DNA from: a bacterium
Lineage (GTDB): Bacteria > Cyanobacteriota > Vampirovibrionia > Gastranaerophilales > UBA9971
Direction of reading: 5' to 3'
DNA: 64,000 nt
Assembly: GCA_037147175.1 (NCBI GenBank)
Contig: JBAWVS010000004.1
Span: 1-64,000, forward strand
Numbering within the stretch: position 1 is the stretch's first letter; every line of letters begins with the position of its first letter. Positions 29,963-37,254 of this stretch are shown here, piece by piece. The position numbers and the translations under genes are program-made. The notes beneath the pieces were generated by a model. That model saw only the letters and a program-made list of their open reading frames with translations. It was not told the origin of the DNA and made no database searches.

Positions 29963-31060
29963 ATGTTTGAAAAATTAAATCTTAAAGAAAAAATTAAATT
30001 AAAATCTTTATTGAGCCAGAGCTCAATTTTGATAATAGCTTCTATAGCTCTAATAGCACTTTATAAAGTTCAAATTAATAATGAAAGCGCTCTTAACTGG
30101 GGAATAGCACTTCTTATTGTTACTGTTATCTTGATTTTATTTATAGAAATAATCCAAAAAACAATAAAAGACTCTCTGACAAACCCTATATACAGTGCTT
30201 TATTCCATACAGGGATTGTTTCAAATGAAATTAAAAAAGAAACAAACCAGCAAGAAAATTTTGTAAATAAACATCTACAGCTTTTAAAAACCACTGATCT
30301 TGTTTTAGCTAAATTGAAAAAATCTTCTCAAAAAACAAAAGAAAGTGCCATAAAAGTAGCTGATAAATCTCAAGAATCCCTTGATTTATCTGTAAAAGAG
30401 CAAAAAGCCGTTAAAAGTAATATTGAAAAAATGAACACTCTTAAACAAAAAATTGAAATTATTGCAGAACTAATTCTTGAATTAAGCGAACATACTCAAC
30501 AAATAGGAAGCATCGTAGGCGTTGTAGAAGATATTACGGAGCAAACAAATATGCTTGCTCTCAATGCGGCTGTTGAAGCAGCTAGAGCCGGAGAACACGG
30601 AAAAGGTTTTGCGGTAGTTGCAAGCGAAATCAGAAAACTCGCAGATGAAAGCAAACAAGCAACTACTAAAATTACTTCACTTATTTATGATATCCAACAG
30701 GCGACAAATTCTACTGTTATGGCAACTGAAGAAGGAACCAAAGAAATTGAATCCGGTGTGGATCTCGCCCATCAAATAGCGCAAAATATTGATTTATTAA
30801 GAAACACCATCAACGAAACTGTTCATGCTGTTGATAATATTGTTAAAGATGCAGATCAACAAATAGAATGCACCGGTGATGTCTACAATTCAATAACCCA
30901 AATTGACAAAGGGCTTCTTGAATCTGAAGCAAGTATAAAACAAAATCTTATATCCATCAGTGGACTTATAGAAGTATCAAAAACATTAAAAGAAAATGTT
31001 ATGGGCGCTTCTGATGTCAATACAAATGACAGTTTTAAAAGCAGAGAATACCCGAATTAA
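29963..31060 (+). CDS. Methyl-accepting chemotaxis protein without a periplasmic sensor
   Basis: Two hydrophobic helices (about residues 19-35 and 42-61) are joined by only a handful of residues, so there is no extracytoplasmic ligand domain, and no clear HAMP domain follows. Residues 100-340 form a long coiled coil with the receptor tip: [38 protein letters not shown] and KLADES. This tip binds CheA and CheW. Such a receptor could sense membrane state, a cytoplasmic cue or another protein. The CheA hybrid gene follows 60 bp downstream. Confidence 0.93.
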   Translation: MFEKLNLKEKIKLKSLLSQSSILIIASIALIALYKVQINNESALNWGIALLIVTVILILFIEIIQKTIKDSLTNPIYSALFHTGIVSNEIKKETNQQENFVNKHLQLLKTTDLVLAKLKKSSQKTKESAIKVADKSQESLDLSVKEQKAVKSNIEKMNTLKQKIEIIAELILELSEHTQQIGSIVGVVEDITEQTNMLALNAAVEAARAGEHGKGFAVVASEIRKLADESKQATTKITSLIYDIQQATNSTVMATEEGTKEIESGVDLAHQIAQNIDLLRNTINETVHAVDNIVKDADQQIECTGDVYNSITQIDKGLLESEASIKQNLISISGLIEVSKTLKENVMGASDVNTNDSFKSREYPN

Positions 31061-31120
31061 ATTTATAACCGGCTGAAATATTAATCTAAAAAGAGCTAAT
31101 CTACATAAAAGGTATCTTAA

Positions 31121-34100
31121 ATGGACTTCCTCGAAAGCGAAATCGAAGAAATTCTGAATATATTCAGAGAAGAAAGCGATGAGCAAATTCAAAAACTTAA
31201 TAAAAATCTTTTAAAACTTGAAGCTAACCCAAAAGACAGTACGGCAATTTCTGAACTTTTTAGAGAAGCTCATTCGTTAAAAGGCGCATCAAGGATGATC
31301 GGATTAAACGATATCCAAAATATAGCTCATAAACTTGAAGATGTTTTTGGGATGGCAAAAGAAAACCAACTTGTTGTAACTTCGGAAATAGTTGATGTTC
31401 TTTGCAAAGCGGTAGATTGTATAAGCTCAATAGTTGAAGAATCAATCAAAACAAGGGGTCAATCATCATTTGATCAAGTTCCGGATATGATAAAACTGCT
31501 TGAAACTATAATAAATCAAGAATCTTCTGAAACATCTGTCCAAAATAATATTTCTTTCAAAGAAAATTTCTATTCAAACAAACCTCCTTCCCTTCATGAA
31601 TCTTTACCCATGAAAAAACCTGCTTATGTTGATATTAAAAAATTGGGAAAAGAAAACAAAACTCTTATAATTCAAATAAAAGTTAATATAGAAAAAATTA
31701 AAGTGTTTTCTTCAAGCTCTGACGCTATAGAAGAACTGCTTCATTTTATTATACGTCTTGATTCAGTAATAAAAACAATTAATAACCCGAGAATAAACGG
31801 AATCATTGAAGAAATAAAAATTAAACTTGAAGCAGCACTTAAAGGTAGAGGTATTTTAAATTCTGATGAAGTTTTGGAAATTGAAGAAAATTTTGAAACA
31901 TTTTCTTCTTTGTTTGAAAGATTGACTACAGGCCTTGAAAATAATGAATCTTACACTCAGACTGAATCAAAAAGCACTGATATTATTGACGGTAATTTGC
32001 AAATAAAACAAGAATCCAAAAAAGAAGAAGATAATACTTTTATTTTAGATGGAAGTATTGATGAAGAGTTAAAAACTGATATTTTAAATGCAAGCTCTAA
32101 AAATCAATCTCTGAATGAAGATCTAAAATTCATAAAAAAGAATATAGCTGTTTTTTCTGTTCATTCACAAGAAAATTTATTGAAATTTGACGAAGTAATT
32201 AATAAATTAAACAATTTTATAAACAAAATCGAAAATGAAAACATAAGAAATATCATTGAGAAAATTACAGAATTACTTACTTATTCAAAAGAAAAAAATA
32301 TTCCGATAAATAATGATGTTATTGAAATAATAAAAGAAAGTTTTGAAACATCAATTTTAATGGATAATTCTCCTTTTGAAACAGAGGAAAATCCTGTTTT
32401 GATGCTTCAACGGATATCTGTTCTTCTCCAAATGATTAAATTATCAGCCCCTTCAAATCAACTGTCTGCTACCGAAGAAGAATCAAACGAAGAAACTTCA
32501 TCTTACGAAGCAATCTCAAACAGAGCTAACTCTATTTCACAAAAATTATCTACTGCAAACACAGGTACGGAAATTTTATCTAAAAATACGCTCATGGCAG
32601 AAAATGATAACTCTTCCTACGAAATAAAGCCCGGAGACAGTAATACCATAAAAACTCTCAGGGTCGACACAAAAAAACTTGACCAGCTTGTAAATCAGGT
32701 TGGAGAATTAATTATTGCTAAAATTAAAGCAAAAGAACATTTATCCGAATTGGCTAAGATGATTCAATCCGTTGAAGAATGGCACAGGGAATGGAACAAA
32801 ACAAAACAATATTTCAAGCATCAAGATAAACTTCATTATAGATCTGCTGACTTGCCTGCAGGGTCATCCGTTTATTCCCAAAATAAAAATCTTCACGTAT
32901 TTTTTGAGGAAAATTCTTCTAAACTTACCGGTTTAACGAATAAAATGAACTACCTTTATAAAATTATTCAGGAAGATGATACAAGACTTGATTTAATAGT
33001 AAATGAACTTGAAGAAAGAATAAAAAGCGTAAGGGTTTTGCCTCTTGCAACAATTTTTCATATGTTTCCCAGAATGGTTAGGGATATATCCCGAGAAAAA
33101 AATAAAAATATCGAGTTTGTAATTTCCGGCAGTGAAACAAGTGTTGATAAAAAAATAATTGAGGAAATTAAATCCCCACTAATTCATTTAATACGAAATT
33201 CTATAGACCATGGAATAGAAGACTCTGAAACAAGGATTAAAAATGGGAAAAATCCGGTCGGAAAGATTTTTCTTGCAGCTTATCACCTTGAAAATAGCGT
33301 TCTGATTGAAATAATTGACGATGGGCATGGCATTAATATCGAAGCAATTAAAAGAAAAGTTCTTCAAAAACAGTTGCTATCTCAAGAAGAATTAGATTCT
33401 ATGACAGAAGAACAAATTATGAACATAATCTTCTGGTCTGGATTTTCAACAGGAGAAACGATTACAGACATTTCGGGACGAGGAATCGGTCTTGACATAG
33501 TTTATACAAAAATTTCCCAGCTTAACGGAAAAGTTAAAATAAAATCAACTTTAGGAGAAGGCTGCAGAGTTTCAATACAACTTCCTGTTACAATGGCGAC
33601 CATCAAGTCTTTCCTCGTTGAAATTAATCATCAAAAATTTGCCATTCCGACAAGTACTATCAAAACAACCCTTCTTATTTCTCCTGAAAGTATTTTTTAC
33701 AAAGAAGGAAAGCAAACAATTATTGTTGAAAATACAACAGTGCCGATTTGTAACCTTTCTGATGCACTTGATTTGCCTGAAAGCAGGAAAAAAAATAAGA
33801 AGCTTGTAGTAATTGTAGTCCAGTCAGAAGATATTCAAGTTGGGTTTATAGTAGACAAACTTATAGGCGATCAGGAAATTCTCCACAAAAACCTTTCTCC
33901 TCCTTTATTAAGAGTAAGAAATATTGCAGGAGTTACAACATTAGGTTCCGGTGAGCTTTGTCTTATTTTAAATATCGGAGATCTTGTAAAATCTGCTTAT
34001 TCAACATTCGGAATGGTAGAAAAAAGATTAGTTACCGAAAAAGTCCCTTTATCTAATGATTCAAGCGAAAAACATATACTTGTTGTTGATGATTCTTTAA

Positions 34101-34432
34101 CTACAAGAATCCTTGAAAGGAATATTCTTAAAGCAGCCGGCTATAATGTAACCGTAGCTGTTAACGGTCTTGAAGCCCTCACGAAAATAACCTCTGAAGA
34201 TTTTGACCTCGTCGTGACAGACGTTGAAATGCCTGAAATAAACGGCTTTGAACTTACAGAACGATTAAGATCGCAGGAAAAATTCAATAAAATACCTATA
34301 ATCCTTGTAACCTCTCTTGCTTCGGAAATTGATAAAAGAAAAGGCTTAAACTTTGGGGCAAATGCTTACCTTACCAAAGGGAATTTCAATCAAGATGAAC
34401 TGCTTGTAACAATCAGGCAATTATTATCCTAA
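31121..34432 (+). CDS. CheA-type histidine kinase fused to a receiver domain
   Basis: 1103 residues. The N-terminal HPt domain carries the phospho-histidine H51 in FREAHSLKGASRMIG. Two similar segments follow (about residues 170-275 and 335-440), each with VFSxxS near its start and IIEEI or IIEKI helices, which look like a duplicated HPt-like bundle without an evident second histidine. From about residue 505 come the dimerisation domain (LRVDTKKLDQLVNQVGELII), the ATPase with HLIRNSIDHGIE and DISGRGIGLDIV, and a CheW-like domain. A receiver with phospho-acceptor D1034 (DLVVTDVEMPEINGF) ends the protein. Hybrid CheA-REC kinases are typical of Wsp, Pil-Chp and cyanobacterial taxis systems. AAAGGT lies 7 nt before the ATG. 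Confidence 0.95.
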   Translation: MDFLESEIEEILNIFREESDEQIQKLNKNLLKLEANPKDSTAISELFREAHSLKGASRMIGLNDIQNIAHKLEDVFGMAKENQLVVTSEIVDVLCKAVDCISSIVEESIKTRGQSSFDQVPDMIKLLETIINQESSETSVQNNISFKENFYSNKPPSLHESLPMKKPAYVDIKKLGKENKTLIIQIKVNIEKIKVFSSSSDAIEELLHFIIRLDSVIKTINNPRINGIIEEIKIKLEAALKGRGILNSDEVLEIEENFETFSSLFERLTTGLENNESYTQTESKSTDIIDGNLQIKQESKKEEDNTFILDGSIDEELKTDILNASSKNQSLNEDLKFIKKNIAVFSVHSQENLLKFDEVINKLNNFINKIENENIRNIIEKITELLTYSKEKNIPINNDVIEIIKESFETSILMDNSPFETEENPVLMLQRISVLLQMIKLSAPSNQLSATEEESNEETSSYEAISNRANSISQKLSTANTGTEILSKNTLMAENDNSSYEIKPGDSNTIKTLRVDTKKLDQLVNQVGELIIAKIKAKEHLSELAKMIQSVEEWHREWNKTKQYFKHQDKLHYRSADLPAGSSVYSQNKNLHVFFEENSSKLTGLTNKMNYLYKIIQEDDTRLDLIVNELEERIKSVRVLPLATIFHMFPRMVRDISREKNKNIEFVISGSETSVDKKIIEEIKSPLIHLIRNSIDHGIEDSETRIKNGKNPVGKIFLAAYHLENSVLIEIIDDGHGINIEAIKRKVLQKQLLSQEELDSMTEEQIMNIIFWSGFSTGETITDISGRGIGLDIVYTKISQLNGKVKIKSTLGEGCRVSIQLPVTMATIKSFLVEINHQKFAIPTSTIKTTLLISPESIFYKEGKQTIIVENTTVPICNLSDALDLPESRKKNKKLVVIVVQSEDIQVGFIVDKLIGDQEILHKNLSPPLLRVRNIAGVTTLGSGELCLILNIGDLVKSAYSTFGMVEKRLVTEKVPLSNDSSEKHILVVDDSLTTRILERNILKAAGYNVTVAVNGLEALTKITSEDFDLVVTDVEMPEINGFELTERLRSQEKFNKIPIILVTSLASEIDKRKGLNFGANAYLTKGNFNQDELLVTIRQLLS

Positions 34433-34444
34433 AATTATAAAAAA

Positions 34445-35509
34445 TTACTGATTTTGCCTCATATACGAGTCATAAGTGATTTTTGACGCGTTTATTATAA
34501 ACTCTTTCGCGGCAAAAGAATTCCACGGACGTTTTACCATTATTACAATTATGTATTTTCTACCGTCAGGAAGTGCTACAACTCCTGCATCTCCGAGCAT
34601 TCTTCCTATATCACCTGTTTTGTGAATAAATCCTGCATCAGCACCCAGTCCAGCCTGAATTAAACGATTATTTCTCACATGGCTCATAATATCTACAATT
34701 TCAACTCGTGTTTTTAGTGAAAGCAAATTTGTGTTTCCAATGTTATAAAGTAAAGTTCCCAGCTCTTTCGGAGTTGAAACATTTGTTCCGTCAAGATCAG
34801 GGAGCCAGTTTGACAGGCTTGTTACTTTCAGTCCCCATCTTTTAATTTCTCGGTCAAGTTCGTTCATTCCTCCTACTGAAGATAAAAGCATATTAGTAGC
34901 TGTATTATCGCTTTCTTGAATCATCAAGCCGGCAAGCTGCCTATAAGTATGTCTGGTTCCTAAAGGAGAATATTGTAAATAACCTGATCCGCCTGATACA
35001 TAACAATTTGTCAGACTTATTTTGTCATTTAAGTTAATTAAACCCTTTTCAGCTCTTCTGAACAGCTGAAACATAACAGGTAATTTTATTATACTGGCTG
35101 TCGGGAAAACTCCGTCCCCATTAATATCTACATATCTTCCCGTATTGTAATCCCATACAAAAATCCCTGCCTTTAGCTGCGGGTATCCTGCAGAAAGATA
35201 TTTAAGACGATTTGTAAGGTTATACATTTTTCCGCTAAATACAGGTGTCTTCATTAACGAATTTTTAGTGTTGATTTCGTCTAAAAACTTTGTATCAAGA
35301 AAATCCCCGTTATTTGCTATCGCAGATTCAGCCTGATTCAGATAAGAAATATTTTTTGGGATTTGTATATTTTGATTAGTCAATTTATTAAAAAAGAGAT
35401 TATTATAATTTTCAATAAATATTTTTGGTAAGACCATACTAAATACAACAAAAAATATAACTAAAAATCTTATTCTTTCAGATTGTTGTTTTTTTATATT
35501 TTTTCTCAT
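34445..35509 (-). CDS. Beta-lactamase class A-like serine hydrolase, membrane anchored
   Basis: From ATG 35509 the protein has 354 residues with one N-terminal hydrophobic helix (about 14-30), so it is exported or anchored. The penicillin-recognising motifs are present: S139-x-x-K142 (TASIIK), S200-D-N and K297-T-G (HKTGD). The omega-loop position that holds Glu166 in true class A enzymes reads LPDLDG, giving aspartate near 238. It may be a beta-lactamase, a peptidoglycan-acting relative or a weak enzyme. The frame stays open to an ATG at 35686, but the added N-terminus is polar, lacks a ribosome site and would bury the export signal; a TTG behind GGGAG near 35645 is another option. Confidence 0.82.
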   Translation of the reverse strand: MRKNIKKQQSERIRFLVIFFVVFSMVLPKIFIENYNNLFFNKLTNQNIQIPKNISYLNQAESAIANNGDFLDTKFLDEINTKNSLMKTPVFSGKMYNLTNRLKYLSAGYPQLKAGIFVWDYNTGRYVDINGDGVFPTASIIKLPVMFQLFRRAEKGLINLNDKISLTNCYVSGGSGYLQYSPLGTRHTYRQLAGLMIQESDNTATNMLLSSVGGMNELDREIKRWGLKVTSLSNWLPDLDGTNVSTPKELGTLLYNIGNTNLLSLKTRVEIVDIMSHVRNNRLIQAGLGADAGFIHKTGDIGRMLGDAGVVALPDGRKYIIVIMVKRPWNSFAAKEFIINASKITYDSYMRQNQ

Positions 35510-35805
35510 TTCGGATCTCTGCAAAGAACTGTTACATGCTTCTTCAAGATGTTTTTTATTTATTATTCTATTATTTTTTATTTGGTCATTTCGGGACTCA
35601 TTCCCGCCTATCGATTGTTTCAGTTCGCCTGATTTATGTAAAGCCAAGATACAACTCTCCCGCTTCGCTATATTCAACAAACACACATAATAAATAAAAT
35701 AATACTACAATCTGTTAAAAAAGATGAGAAAAGATACATTTCTTAAAATAAATACTTTACTTATTTGATACAAAAATTTAAAAACCATTTAAAATAAAAG
35801 GTATT
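35510..35805. other. Intergenic region between divergent genes
   Basis: About 296 bp. It contains an open extension of the upstream frame and, near 35590-35615, a short palindromic GC patch (CGGGACTCATTCCCG) unlike the AT-rich surroundings, which may be a decayed repeat. Confidence 0.4.
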
Positions 35806-36186
35806 ATGGATTTTATTTTAAATAAGCTTTTAATAATTTTTATAGCATCAAATGTTTATCTGGGAACTGACTTTGATTTGCCGCGCCATGATCTTTTGAT
35901 TCTTGATAACGGGGAGGAAATCAAGTGTCAAATTCAATTTGCGGCTGGCGGAATGATTAGAGCAACGACAAAAAACGGCGAAAGAACTATTGTTAGAGAA
36001 ATCAACGCAGATGCGGCAAGGGATATGGTTGAAGCGGGAATTATAAAAAATACCAGATATTCCGGCAAACTGCTGTCCTTTGATTCCGAAAATCTTGAAC
36101 TTCAAACTTCTTCGGGAATTATAAAAATAAAAAAAGGATTGTTAAGAAAAATTGTAATCTCTCAGGAAAACTCTTTAGGTTTATAA
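35806..36186 (+). CDS. Small protein with N-terminal hydrophobic segment, hypothetical
   Basis: 126 residues. The first 20 residues (MDFILNKLLIIFIASNVYLG) look like a signal peptide or anchor. The rest is beta-rich with strand-turn repeats (LLILDNGEEIKCQIQFAAGG; GKLLSFDSENLELQTSSG), the second ending in IIKIKKGLLRKIVI, which suggests a small barrel or sandwich outside the cytoplasm. I recognise no family. AAAGGT precedes the ATG at short distance. It lies in the same direction as the second GGDEF gene, 100 bp downstream. Confidence 0.6.
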   Translation: MDFILNKLLIIFIASNVYLGTDFDLPRHDLLILDNGEEIKCQIQFAAGGMIRATTKNGERTIVREINADAARDMVEAGIIKNTRYSGKLLSFDSENLELQTSSGIIKIKKGLLRKIVISQENSLGL

Positions 36187-36287
36187 AAAATAAAAGCTTT
36201 ATAAATTTATAAAAATTTATTAAAATAATAATAATCGGAATTAAAATGTAAAATTTAGAAAGAGAAGAATAAACAGGCGGTGTGAAA

Positions 36288-37163
36288 ATGAAAAACATTA
36301 TAATCTACAATTCTGAAGGAAAATCAAAACTCGAATCACAGCTTTTAAAAGGCTTTGATTACTCTGTAATCGCTAAAAAAATTGATGAGATTAAACAGGC
36401 AGAATCATTAAGCCCTGACTTAATCATACTGGAAGGAAAACAGGAAGTTATAGAAGACGTTCTCGTAAGAAATAAAATTTCGGTGCCTTTGCTTATAGCA
36501 ACTGATAAAGTGCTTGAAATTATGGTCAGGGCAGAAGCCTTTGATTATATTTTAAATCCTGTAGATAATACTGAATTAATGATACGTGTTGCAAATATGC
36601 TTAAAATCAAAGAGCTGAAAGATACAATTAAAACAGTTTCAACTACAGACGAATTAACGGGCTTATACAACAGAAGCTGCCTTCACCAAAGGTTGGAAGA
36701 AGAATTATCAAGGGCAAAACGTTATAATTTACCTTTATCCACTATTTTGCTGGATATTGACTTCTTTAAAGTCGTAAATGATATCTATGGCTATGCATGG
36801 GGTGATGTGCTTCTTAAACAAATCACTGAAATACTTAAACGCAGAGCCAGAAAAGAAGATGTACTTACAAGATACGGCGATGAAGAGTTTATCCTTGTTC
36901 TTCCTAACACAACAGAAGAAAATGCCTATATTTTTGCGGAAAGAATCAGAAAAGACATAGAAGAAATGGAATTTATTCCTGAAGGAGAAGAAGAAAAGCA
37001 TCCTGTTACTGTAAGCAGCGGCATTTCCAGCTATCCTTTCCTTTCTGCGATTGATGAAACAGCAGATACAATTATCAGATACTCAGAGCATGCTCTTTAC
37101 GCAGCCAAAAAAAGAGGCAAAAATCAGGTTGTACTTTTCTCCCAGATGAATCTTGAAATTTAA
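36288..37163 (+). CDS. Degenerate receiver-GGDEF protein with an intact I-site
   Basis: About 291 residues from ATG 36288 (GGCGG is well spaced; a GTG at 36282 is in frame). The first 105 residues look like a receiver, but the acceptor position in DLIILEGKQ is E49, so it is probably not phosphorylated. The GGDEF domain begins TTDELTGLYNRSCL. Its active-site loop reads G-D-E-E-F (197-201) instead of GG[DE]EF, with Asp replacing the second glycine, and NDIYGYAWGD has Tyr for the usual His. The inhibitory motif RKED (188-191) is intact at the right distance. By analogy with known degenerate GGDEF receptors it may bind c-di-GMP rather than make it. Confidence 0.88.
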   Translation: MKNIIIYNSEGKSKLESQLLKGFDYSVIAKKIDEIKQAESLSPDLIILEGKQEVIEDVLVRNKISVPLLIATDKVLEIMVRAEAFDYILNPVDNTELMIRVANMLKIKELKDTIKTVSTTDELTGLYNRSCLHQRLEEELSRAKRYNLPLSTILLDIDFFKVVNDIYGYAWGDVLLKQITEILKRRARKEDVLTRYGDEEFILVLPNTTEENAYIFAERIRKDIEEMEFIPEGEEEKHPVTVSSGISSYPFLSAIDETADTIIRYSEHALYAAKKRGKNQVVLFSQMNLEI

Positions 37164-37183
37164 GAAACTTTAAAACTGATATC

Positions 37184-37237
37184 ATACAAAAAACCTCCGA
37201 TAAAGTAATAAATTACGAAAACGGAGGTTTTTTGTAT
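37184..37237. terminator. Bidirectional terminator between the GGDEF and GH65 genes
   Basis: A perfect 16-bp stem (ATACAAAAAACCTCCG and its complement) with a 22-nt loop. T runs in the stem arms on either strand suit both convergent genes. Confidence 0.85.
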
Positions 37238-37254
37238 AAAATTATTTACAAATT

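Noticed and set aside
35510-35686. Longer N-terminus of the beta-lactamase-like protein
   Set aside because: It is polar, has no ribosome site at the outer ATG and would place the membrane signal at residue 75.
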